A stretch of 64,000 nt of DNA from Paragonimus skrjabini miyazakii (taxonomy: Eukaryota; Platyhelminthes; Trematoda; Plagiorchiida; Troglotrematidae). How positions within the stretch are numbered: position 1 is the first letter of the stretch; each line of letters starts with the position of its first letter. The notes under the pieces were generated by a model, which was not told the origin of the DNA, made no database searches, and was given only the letters and a program-made list of their open reading frames with translations. The stretch is taken from NCBI GenBank assembly GCA_014338405.1, contig JTDE01000737.1, forward strand, positions 53,823 through 117,822, given 5' to 3'. Of the stretch, positions 49,701 through 60,200 are shown piece by piece. The position numbers were made by a program, and so were the translations under genes.

Positions 49701-50069
49701 TTCAGAAGAAGTTGTTTCATCGAAATGAAAGTAAACAATAATGCGAACTTATTTATCCAAGTTTCCTCAGATAACTTCTGTTCACAAAACTAATTCACTG
49801 CCAGTAGGTTTAGTTTGTTGAACTGCTGGTAATCATCGGTTTATCAATTGGAAAACGTTGCATTAAAACATTTACAAACAAACACATAACAATTAGTTAC
49901 CAGGACGTGTAGGTTCGTAGTTCTGGAACAGTAGTCAGAAGTTAAATTGTTTTACCAGCATCAGCAACAACACTCGTGGTTTAATGCTTATCATGGACGC
50001 CGAAGTCGAGCCGTTACTATCTTGACTCCTTTCGTCAATTTCATATAATATCGGTTCTCCATGTGTCTG

Positions 50070-50112
50070 CGTAGTCGAGTCGGTACAGTGCTCGACGAGT
50101 TCAAGTATACAG
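50070..50112 (+). repeat. tRNA-like SINE head
   Basis: TAGTCGAGTCGGTACAGTGC resembles the D-arm and A box of a tRNA, followed by an anticodon-arm-like CTCGACGAGTTCAAG. No intact B box or acceptor stem follows. Confidence 0.35.
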
Positions 50113-50995
50113 TTTTTATTGGTGGTTAAAATTTGGCCGAAGTCGAATTTTTAACCACTGGGTAACTTCTAAGCAATAACTTTCGCAGAATGATCGTTAG
50201 TAAGTCCATATTCTTAATATATTATTTTCCTGATAACTGTTTAGTGAATATCTTGGCGATATGTTCTTAAGGACAACATAATCATTCATTCTCTGAAATT
50301 CAAGGACAACTATGAACACTTTTAATCGACCTCAAGCATACATCAACACAATGATGGAAGTGTATTCGACCAGGTATAAACCAAGTTCACATTTTCATGC
50401 AGTCCGTTTAATGATGGATCATCTAACCATTCAGTGCATAAAATTTGTCATTACTGTACTTTCTTCTCAGAATTCAGCCTCATTGTTTGAGTCAAAAGAT
50501 ATGGCACGCTAGCAGAGAAACGCTTGAAAGTTTACATCAACAGCTCTTGTGAAAGTTGTATCATCTTCTGACTGTGCGCCACATGAGCACTACCTCTAAA
50601 TGAAGCCAATACAGTGTAGATTTGTCTAACCGTTCCAGAACTTTCAAAAATCGAGTAGAAAATAAAAGAGACAAACGACGGCAACTAGCTAAGACATAAT
50701 TGATCGTTCGTTTCTGATGATGAAGTATAAACCCTATATTTAAAGGAATTATTTAAAAAGCAGTATTCGACATCTTTGATAACGGTCGTAGGTACCGATG
50801 GATTAATTTATCTACCACAGACGACAGCATTAACGCGGTGGTTTATACGCGCTGTTTGAGCGTCTTTCCAACCGTCATAAATGTCTCTTTCCTGGGTCTT
50901 GTCAACCTATCTTTGAACAATATGATCACTCTGACCTTATTTTTCAGCAAACATGCATTTTTGTTGAATTGGCTGCGTTCATGACATGTCTCAAA

Positions 50996-51298
50996 TTACA
51001 ACTTCAAAACGCACCGTATTATTTCGTTTAACGACTGAAACTCCAAAGAGCTGCACTGTGCCGATCGCTGTCTGGAACTTACACAGGCAAGACAGATCTT
51101 CTGGATCAAATGAGAATAAGCGTCTTTAATTATGTTACGTAGACGTCTGGGCATGACTTTCTTGCCGTTATTCAATATTTCCATCCGACATACTCCCCGG
51201 TATATTGACCCACGAAACGACATTGGAATATTCATACAAGTTTTCTGAAACAAACTCAACATGATATGGGTGAACTTGCTAAGTGTACTGTTCATCAC
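50996..51298 (-). pseudogene. Possible Penelope-like element linker fragment
   Basis: The 100-codon minus-strand frame contains IPMSFRGS and then RRLRNIIKDAYSHLIQ. This resembles the PLE segment between reverse transcriptase and endonuclease (a LPFKG-like block followed by RRL..A....Y..A), as in RRLSNAVESNYPAARL of the copy at 54690-55560. No GIY-YIG motif follows cleanly. The assignment is weak. Confidence 0.33.
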
Positions 51299-53479
51299 AA
51301 AGCATGTTGTACCGGGTAAGATATATATTCCAAGCCTCCATTGAAGATTGAAAACTGGAAGCTAGAAGTGAGTTCTGGTGACCAGAAATACAATCGTTGC
51401 CGTGCTAACAGTACATGGCTATGCCATTCAGTGTACAAGCAACTAATCAGTGATATAGCAATAGGACTGGCCAACCAGTGAAGTTATAAAACCTACGGAT
51501 GTATGTTCCCGCGAGCAATAATACGTGGATGGTCCGATTCCCCCATTGGTGAAATTAGGCTGAAACAACAACCTTCCTATCTTTGACCACTACAACAATG
51601 TGTAGTCACTGGTACAATATTGATAGATATGACCAGCAGCGGGCATGCCAGGGCTTCGAATCGATTAGCCATAATAACAATGAAGTCTTAATTAAATTCC
51701 TCTCCACCAGGTCCAACAAATATTTGGAGGCTTGTGGAAGTTAAGTTGAAACGTGTTTGACATATTGTTGAAGGTTTGTCTGACCAATGCTAGTCACTAC
51801 TCGTACGCGCTTACGCCAATGACACAAGTGTTGAAACAGACTTTCTAATTCGATTTTGTGTAAATTGCAAAATAACATCACACATACCTTCAACACATGC
51901 TCACAAATCGAGTGTAGTCAGTTCATTCAAAACTTAGATTTAGTGTTTTTTCAAAGCTTTCGTGAAACTCAAAAGCATAAGCCTTTCCTATCATGTAGAA
52001 TATTCTAAACGAGATCTTGCTTTAAGTCAACTTCGCTAATAGTGGAAATCCCTCTCATCGATAGACATTGATCTCCGATTGCCCAAGTGATCCTATATTA
52101 CGTAGTCAATTTATAATATTTGAATGTTCGAACACAATATACATATTCTCCGAAAGTTCCAACAAGGCGAGCAGTGTCTAGCATTTCTTTTCCTACAGGA
52201 CTAGCCAATAATCTATTTAACGCGAATTGTTTGACCAATATGAATTGTATTTAAATAATATCAAACAACGCCCCCCTACTCATCAAATTGTAACTCCCTG
52301 AACATTTGCTAAATACAGACATGACCATTACAAAATCTTTGATCAGTTTCACCCATAATGTTCTTGAATTGCGACATTCTTCACGCGGTGCTAATAGCTG
52401 TTTTCACCTTGACAGATTGGTGTTGTATGCTAACCAGCATAAGACTTTAGCCGTAAACCGTTGATAACGGTGTTTACTGCAGTATACAAGTTCATCTGAC
52501 TTAAGTGAACAGGGAAGGTAATACAATAATTCCTCATATTTCTGTTTGCTAAACTAGGGTATTGATCCTGAAAAATACAAGTGCACCGTATATCAAAATT
52601 CCTGTTTACTTTTCATTCCTGAGCGTAATGACTAACCGATCTTTATCTGGACACACGTTGATTTAACTCGTTGCAACAAATAAATATTATATTGCTGACG
52701 TTGTATTTTTTAAATGTGGAGCTGATATTTATCGAAAGAATTCATTCATATGTTCGATAAACCGTCTTGTGCTTCGGGACTCCAGGCTTCATAAAATCGT
52801 CGTTTCATTCGTGGCATGAATGTACCTGTGGAAAAAGAGAATGTTAACAATATAGCGCTGTTTGATGATACGAGAAAATATTCGAACAAGCGAAGTTTGT
52901 CAACCTGCTGCTTAAGCCAACTATCACTTGACTATGAAAACTGTAATCACCAGAACCAGATCTGTGACCTTATTCTACAATCTTTGCTGACAGAAGTATT
53001 TGACCGAAAGATTTTTCTTATTGCAAACACATTATCCTTATATGCGAAGAAATTGTAATTATTGCAAGTATTAAGGCTTCCTTGAACTATGTATTAATGA
53101 TATTCGTCACCTTGTACCGTTCTTTTTCTGGTACACACGTAGAACTTCGTTCTTTTGACTTCGAATTTAGTCGACACTCTGTGGATGCCAATTACTCTGT
53201 GAGGTAATTGTGCCATTTATTCCAAATTCATCCACGTTTACTCTATCCACATCCATCAATTACTGTAAATGCCAAGAACACTAAACAAACGTGCAGAAAA
53301 CCATTCTGTCCTGAAATATTAGTTGAAACCGTTATTTTTCTAAGTTAGGTGGAGTAGTTGGTTTGTGATTAACGTTTAAGTTTGTGAAGAAATTAAAATA
53401 TAATAACTTATTTAATAACTTACTGCACCCCCTGTTCGCCTGCCAGATGAAGTTTGTGTAAGGTTTAGCAGGTTTTCGA

Positions 53480-53545
53480 AGAATGACGGCTTTCGGTTCG
53501 TAAAAGAACGGGGTTGTCGGTTCGACCCCTTTATCAGAATAGCTG
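53480..53545 (+). repeat. tRNA-type B box, SINE relic
   Basis: GGTTCGACCCC at 53519-53529 fits the B-box consensus. The complementary minus-strand frame (53332-53676) is open for 114 codons but contains the translated B box (GVEPTTP), which is usual for SINE-derived pseudo-frames. Confidence 0.35.
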
Positions 53546-54689
53546 CGCCTAATAGCAGCAAACAAAACTGCCGCTGGTCGGTTTGAGTGTTCTTCCAAAC
53601 TTCTGCCGCCTTGACTGACGGAACTTGTCAGTCCAAGATGGCTTGTGCATACTTGTCTTATTTGTAAGTAAACCATTCATACAAGTTACCATGAATTTTC
53701 TCTGCAAAAATAATCCCGAATTTTAATTTTTAACTTTCCTCATTAAGTATATTACGTTGCCATCATAATGTGGTTTCTCCGTCAGAAAATGCATGTGGAC
53801 CGTCCATGTGGGCAATACTTGTAGAAGTGAACGTCACTTCTATTGCAACCTAGGAGCTTATTGTTAAACCATGAAACTGGAGTTCTCAAAACTTAGTTCC
53901 CAAAGTTTTACAAGTCGTCTCGCTATCGAATCATAAAGGCTGAAACATTTAACTTGGTATCTGCGGCGAAGCCCAGACTTTGGTTTAGTTGTGAAGAATT
54001 TTGCTGGAACTTTACTGTTACTTTGACCTCCGGGTATTCGTTTGAAAACTCCGAATATTAACTGGCATACGAACTCGCTCCCTTAGTCGAAATCATTTGA
54101 TACAATTATGTGACGAATTGTTCTTTGTTATATTTACACAACACCCGTAAAGATATAAGCCCCTGTTCACAAGATTTGATAAACCTCACTGGAAACACAG
54201 AATTCTTTTATCCACTTGTTGTTCAGTCAAACTTATAGGATTCAGTCGCGAAGATATCCACTGCCTGTAAAATGGCTATCTATAATTTTGTTTACAGTGG
54301 ACAGGAAATAAAACTGGTGTGTTATTTCATTGTAAACTAGGGTTGTAAGAGGAACTTCGTCCTTGTATTAACTCATTTAGCAGTTGCCTTCAAAATGCCA
54401 GTTGAATACACATTGATTACAGCCTCCATCTTGTTTCAGCGACAACAAATGGGATGAAAAATTAGCTTAAAATCCAAATTCTTTTCGTATAAAGTCATTT
54501 TTAATGCGATATGCATATTTGTATGTGAGCTTTTTTGTATGTGCATATGTAATAGGGACTTGTCTCAATTTATTACTGCTTTGTTCTCATCAAAATACAT
54601 CACTGGAACTGTATTTTTGAACGAAATTGCTTAACCATCCCTCCACGTCCGACAGATTATTCTGACGCGTACACTGGGATGGTGAAGAA

Positions 54690-55560
54690 GGGACAACAGA
54701 ATACTCTGTGTAGTTAGCTGAAAACGTTATCCTAAGCAGCGGTTCTTACTTTATGATTACTTCATGTGGATACTCTGAGGGATTCATAGACAAAATTTTG
54801 CATTCCGGTACAGAACTTGAACTCGTCCAGACAGCGGAGAAAAAGCCAGTTTTTTATGTCTCTCTTATAGAGGTGAGGTTAACGGTGAAATAATTAGCCG
54901 TAGACTTTCAAACGCGGTCGAGAGTAACTACCCTGCAGCGAGACTTATCCTGTCGTTCGAAACCTGTCCAGTACTGGTGCCACGCCTTAAGTATAGTTTG
55001 CCCAAATTCTCTTCGTTTTCCTGTAGCTACTCTCTCACCTGTTGTTGTCAAGCTGGTTATGTTATGCGGACCACAAGTCGGCTGTCTGAGAGGATCCGTG
55101 AACGCCTACCGAAATGGCTTCGCAACGATTCGAGAAAGCCTATTTCCGGTGCGATTGGCTCCCATTTACTTGACACTGACCATCAAAAAATCCGGATGAA
55201 GCGTTTCGAGCCATCTACAATGTTCGTCAAACTGTTCCAGACCTGTCGGAGTGTGGTTGATATCAACGGCTGAGGCTATTGTTATCAGACTCCACAACCC
55301 TTGCCTGTGTACCCAAAAACAACTCGTACAGGCTCTCCCCCTCCCCTAGCCAAACATTCCACAAGCACTTGGAACACGCGCAAGCGTGAATCGCTCAACA
55401 TTGATGAACGCGTCTCATGGCAGGCATTTGTAACACTCCAACACATTCACCCACACTCCCACCCTCTCCCAGTAGACTGTGATCCGTACCACTCCTGTGA
55501 TTTTTTGATGACCCATTTGACATGTTATAATTTTCTTATACTTGCACATACTTACCCTAT
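54690..55560 (+). pseudogene. Penelope-like element 3' part: linker, GIY-YIG endonuclease, C-terminus and 3' UTR
   Basis: In order on plus: CGYSEGFIDKILHSG (about 54768-54812), KKPVFYVSLI (about 54840-54870), a frame change, then RGEVNGEIISRRLSNAVES and ARLILSFETCPVLVPRLK. The endonuclease region is CCCQAGYVMRTTSRLSERIRE through LPKWLRND (about 55040-55130), where the family has CGxxYVGRTxRxLSxRIxEH: here a glycine of the YVGRT motif is a methionine. ISGAIGSHLLDTDH follows, and after another frame change EAIVIRLHNPCLC to the stop near 55347. The frame changes and substituted motif mark it as dead. About 200 bases of probable 3' UTR follow. Confidence 0.82.
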
Positions 55561-55916
55561 GTAATTGTAATAGCCTGATGAGAATGACCAAAGACAGCTA
55601 TTTGCAAAAGTGACTATGTTTGCTCAATTCTTGCACCTAGTGAACGCTTTTATTGTTGCAACGATTGGACCTGAGTTTCGCTGGGCAATATATGTAGCAC
55701 TTCGTTAAACTCCTGTCTGTTTAGCTGATAGACTAGTTTATGTAAACATGTTTTGCCCATAACGTTTGGAAGTGAATGTATGCCATTTATTGTGGCATAT
55801 TTGGTGACTTTGTAAATTTTGGAATTAGATTCCAGAAATACGATACACTGATCGTTTTGACTAAATTTTGCAAATAGTCATCCGAGTGTCCATAAAAATA
55901 ACATGAGTAAACTTAC

Positions 55917-56036
55917 GTTTACCATAACCTGAATAAAAGGATTGATCAATCATTCTCTTCTGTCCGGGAATACAAATATTTTCACCGTTTTCGTTGATAC
56001 ATTCTGGCATCCAAACACGAGAACCATGAACAAAAA
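55917..56036 (-). CDS. Probable exon of an unidentified minus-strand gene
   Basis: On the minus strand an excellent acceptor (TTGCTGTTTGTTTGCAG, ending at 56037) is followed by 120 open bases and a consensus donor GTAAGT just after 55917. The exon begins and ends one base into a codon, so it is a symmetric cassette. The frame reads FVHGSRVWMPECINENGENI, then CIPGQKRMIDQSF and YSGYGK. Two cysteines and a tryptophan in a short span suggest a structured segment. The GSRVWMPE piece faintly recalls the N-terminal SH3-like part of myosins, but the rest does not follow, so I give no family. A shorter form could end at an earlier GTAAAC. No partner exons were found; the gene would run leftward. Confidence 0.5.
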
Positions 56037-56908
56037 CTGCAAACAAACAGCAACAGAAACGGTTTAATTGGTGGTGGTCAAAACAGATATTATTTCTCAT
56101 TGTACTATCAACAGATGTTCAGTAACAACACATTGTAACGTGCATACGTTTCCGCGATTCCGTACTTCGAAGTACGCACATCCGGGTGCGGAAAATATTT
56201 ATTTGCTGGACGTCTGAATTGACCAATAACGTAAGCTACCGTTTCTGGTTACATAAACTCCAACTGAAATATACAAATTAGGCTTGGTCAATAGGCAAAC
56301 TTAAGCTAACAGCACAAGTGAACTATATTTTGTTCACAGTTTTAAACTGCGTTGTCTTATCGCGATTCAACCATTTTAGACTACACCTGGTCATCTCTGG
56401 ACAACTTCAGAGGTGAACTGAATGATTAAATCGGCCTAAGTTCGCCGTTCATGTTCAACAGAAGTACTGCAATTGCGGATGATTTCGATTTATCCCAATC
56501 CGATTCCAATCCTTGTTGGATGATGGTCTTTTATTATGTTGTAAAGCTGCAATCGCTTACGCCAAATATATCCTGCGATACACATGCATGTGAACCGGTG
56601 GATGAGCACGTTTTGAAAGTTACTTTTGATATACTGAGTACAGTATAACTCAAAAACAACTAACGCTAGCGTTTCTACCAGTCTTTAACCTGGTTTTGTG
56701 AATTATATTTTTAATAAATCGATTAGTTCTCTATCACTTATCAGTGTTAACCTGTTAATTGAAAAGTTAAACACATGCCAGCTAAATTTAGTGGATGCCA
56801 ATCAAATTTAACCAGGTTATGGGATAGTTGTGAACAGTGGTGGAGTTGTTCGTAGCTCGGGTTGATGGTTTTGGTATTGGTATGTTCGCCGAACTTGGCA
56901 TTTAGGTT

Positions 56909-56948
56909 GCAAACGTTTCATCACCAAGCGAGGTGACATCATCAGTGC
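56909..56948 (-). ncRNA. Hammerhead-like ribozyme motif, left arm
   Basis: On the minus strand it carries the same CTGATGA, GTCACC/GGTGAT hairpin and GAAAC as the right arm, in inverted orientation. Confidence 0.35.
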
Positions 56949-57018
56949 GTAATCGTTTTAGCGTATAGTCTATGAGCGTGGAGATTGGTAAAGTTCGACA
57001 GAGTTCGACAGAGAGCGA

Positions 57019-57064
57019 CCAATCAGAATTCAGGTCAGAAGGTCAACTCACTCTGCTATATAAG
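57019..57064 (+). promoter_or_regulatory. CCAAT and TATA boxes
   Basis: CCAAT at 57019-57023 and TATATAAG at 57057-57064 lie 34 bases apart in the centre of the inverted repeat, reading toward the right arm. A start about 25-30 bases after the TATA box would fall near 57090, just inside the right arm. This is a plausible RNA polymerase II promoter of the element. Confidence 0.5.
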
Positions 57065-57126
57065 AGCAGGCATCCATCAAACTTCACCAATCTCCACGCT
57101 CAAGGACTATACGCTAAAACGATTAC

Positions 57127-57166
57127 GCACTGATGATGTCACCTCGCTTGGTGATGAAACGTTTGC
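57127..57166 (+). ncRNA. Hammerhead-like ribozyme motif, right arm
   Basis: GCA-CTGATGA-T-GTCACC-TCGCTT-GGTGAT-GAAAC-GTT-TGC. Helix II forms from GTCACC with GGTGAT (one G-U pair); GCA and TGC can form the start of helix I; GTT could be the cleavage triplet. One extra T after CTGATGA and a two-pair helix III depart from the consensus, so activity is doubtful. Confidence 0.38.
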
Positions 57167-57215
57167 AACCTAAATGCCAAGCTCGGCGAACATACCAATA
57201 CCATAACCAGGTTAT

Positions 57216-60200
57216 TTAACAAATCGATAGTTGCTTACTTACACCGTGTCATTCACTGATGTTCATGCTATAAATCATTTATTCATGATTCATTTTGCAG
57301 TTGACTTGGCGTATACCGAGCAAGACAAATCTGTGAGAAATTCGGGATTTCACTGAGCTCAAACCAGCAATAGGAATTGGTGTGTGATGTATCATCCAGA
57401 TAACGAGGCTACTCCACGAATTCACAACTTTCCTGTTTGGGCTTACTCATTACACAACAGCCATAAGTGTTGGAGCAACATGTGTCTAACGCTCATTCAA
57501 GCTTATGTGAAGTTCGGATGATTCTTTTTGGATCTGTTCCTATGTGAAAATCTGTCGAACTACTTGCCAATAGAGCAACTGATTTTTAAGTTGAATGAGA
57601 ACAAATGGTTTTCAGTTTTATGAAAGATGCACATTCAAAATAAATTGCAGTATGTAAAGTTTTCTTGTAAAACTGAAGATTCTATTCATATGATAATGCA
57701 ACCACACAATGTTGGTCTATGCCTTGCTAATTTTACAGCCGTAACTCTAACCTCAGTACTATCAAGCAACATTCCATTGTAGCTGCAAATCTGAGTTGAT
57801 TATTCAACGTTTTACATTCAGTAATATATGTAGGTCATCTTATACTGATGTCAGGTTTTACATACCTTTGTTTGAGCAGAGAATACCAAAAATGATCAGC
57901 TCTAACCACCAAAAGTTGCGCATGATAACACCTGAAAGGAAAGTAGTTTTGCGTGATATTCACCTGATACGTTTGCCAGCAATACGATTTGCAATGCCAT
58001 CTTGAACAATTTGAAAATGTAACACCAACATTTTATAGATGGTAGTTGCTAATCGTTTTATATAATATAATATTTGAACAAACAATTATCGGAACGTCTG
58101 CCCCTGATTCTCTGGCTTAAAAATCATTTGTTATTGCAAACGAATTTAACATTGTGTTGAATAATGGGTCAGTACAAAATAAGTCTGCGTTGTTTGTAGA
58201 TTACACTTTCAACTGGTTGTGAGGTCAATCATTCCGAAATAAATGATATAGTATGGCGTGAATAAGCTGGCATATTTGTGATCACTATGAACAGTCGCTA
58301 GCAGTAAATTGATATATTTTTCTTATGAATAAGCAAATGCTTCACAAATACTGGGTGTTACATCAGGTGACTTATGCCTCAACATTTAAGACCTCAAATA
58401 TAATGTCACTGCACTTTTTTGAGCTGGCGAAACCAAAAGCTCGGTTAATAAATTTCACGGTATTTTAAATTCATCACTGTAGTCGCAGTCTAAATAATTT
58501 TATAATGATTGAGTACAAAACCTCCAAAGATTGTTATGGTGTACTACATAGAGATCAACTTAAAACGCCTGCATTTTGTTTGTGTAGGATTATGCAAGAA
58601 ACCTAGTGATGTCACTGGAGTGCAGACTTCACTTCGTTGGCTTTATGTTTCAAGGTAAACATCATTTAAGGAAATCTGTTGCGGCAGATATTTTAGTCTA
58701 GGCAGCGCACTTGTTCAGCGTGGACAGTTTCAGTAAACTTGAGTGATACTGCTGTAATCATTTCGGCTCCAGCCATAAAATGTTTGCGGAACGATTAAAA
58801 TATATGGGATTATAAACACAGTAAATTCATGCGGAAATGGGTCTGTTCTCTCAAATTTTTGGAGAACGCTGTATATGAAACCCCTGAAAAATCGTTCCAT
58901 CCTTCCTTGAAAATGTAAAGTGATTATCCGGCTTATATAGAAAAACCATAATCGTTGTGAGCAATCATAAAAACTAATAAACTAATTAATGCCCACAAGT
59001 CCTCAAAAACCTTCCTCAAAGTAACTCACTTTGAGCAAATTGATGACTGAAAATTTTGTTATGGCTTTTGCGCTTTTATAGACAGTTCAGTCAACACCTT
59101 CCGGAATGATTCATTAAAATTCAGTTTCGCTGTTTCTATAGTTCATCAATCTTTATCAAACACTTTCAATGTTTTTAAAAACGTTAACCGTGGGCAATAT
59201 TCCTGGTCGTGGCTTCGTCGACTGTAAATATGAAAAACGTTACTGTGTCCTTCCAAGGTGATCAAAAGATCTGCGCATTATCCACAAACGAATATTACCG
59301 GTTATTTGCGTACGGTAATTTTGTCGTGTCTAACGTGAGCTTGTTGGCACGAAGATAAACAAAGCTACTTTATGAAATCGTGAACGGAGTTATGGTCCCA
59401 GTTGCGGCAAGAGTGTGCACTACTAACTAATTCCACAATAACAAAATGTGAGCCCAGGGCTTTTTCGAAAGAGGCTGACTAGAAACGGTAGTCTATGAGC
59501 GGGGTGCAAAATATTTTCTCCGAACCAATGGTGTGTAGTGACCGTGTGGCCGACAAAAGTACGGAGTACATAACGATTTATTGTATGCTTAAAATATATG
59601 CATTTTTACAAACGATTTGAAACTCTGATCGAAGTCTCTTCTGAAAATAAGTTTTCTATGTAAACATTCTTCTAACTAAGCTCAGAGTATATTGAAAATA
59701 AATAACAGACTGCAGTTGATGCTTGGCGCTGTTTTATCTAAAAATACAACTGTAAATCTTTGATTCATTTAACTATACATACTGTTCTTCCGAATGATAT
59801 TCAAGATTAAAGTTACCACGCAACATGTTAAATGTTTGGACAACATTTGTAAAATGATCAGTGAGGTATAATTTTGGCTCATTAATTCAACTTTGTATTG
59901 TTTGTAGAATAAAGCTAGATTGAATTTCTAGACGTTAAACTGTAGATGCTACTTTGGCACTTTCAGTAGCATATCCAGAGCAGCCTACTGGTTTTCGTTT
60001 TGGTTTTGGTTTGCAGTTAGCTTGGTATGGTTTTTAAGTATAGAAGTATCTACTGTCTCAGCGTGTTTCTCACAAAGATACGAACTTAGTCATCAAATTT
60101 GGATAAATATACTTCAATATCACACATGTCAGGACACGGTCAGAGGGATAGTTCAAGATAGTCACTATCTACTTGCACCTGAAATAACAAGCCTTGACCG

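Larger units (their letters stand above)
46777..54689. other. Gene-poor 3' flank
   Basis: Nearly 8 kb of AT-rich sequence without a supportable gene. It includes two tRNA-like relics (50070, 53480), a possible minus-strand PLE piece at 50996-51298, and minus-strand open sequence at 53332-53676. The remainder shows only short, unconvincing open frames. Confidence 0.55.
56809..57215. mobile_element. Inverted-repeat element with internal promoter, probable PLE terminal-repeat pair
   Basis: Arms of about 129 bp, 56867-56995 and 57080-57208, are nearly perfect inverted copies around an 84-bp centre. TAACCAGGTTAT occurs at 56809-56820 and again at 57204-57215, a possible target duplication, although the sequence is itself near-palindromic. 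The centre holds CCAAT and TATA boxes; both arms carry a hammerhead-like motif. No protein frame is present. Known: Penelope elements have pseudo-LTRs, often inverted, with hammerhead ribozymes. The assignment to PLE is inferred from that and from the nearby PLE copies. Confidence 0.65.

Noticed and set aside
53332..53676. Minus-strand gene of 114 codons with a GTAAGT donor
   Set aside because: The frame includes the reverse complement of a tRNA-type B box, as SINE-derived pseudo-frames do, and no family is recognisable.
55570..55610. Hammerhead core in the PLE 3' UTR (CCTGATGAGAATGACC)
   Set aside because: The opposite helix strand and GAAA are missing.
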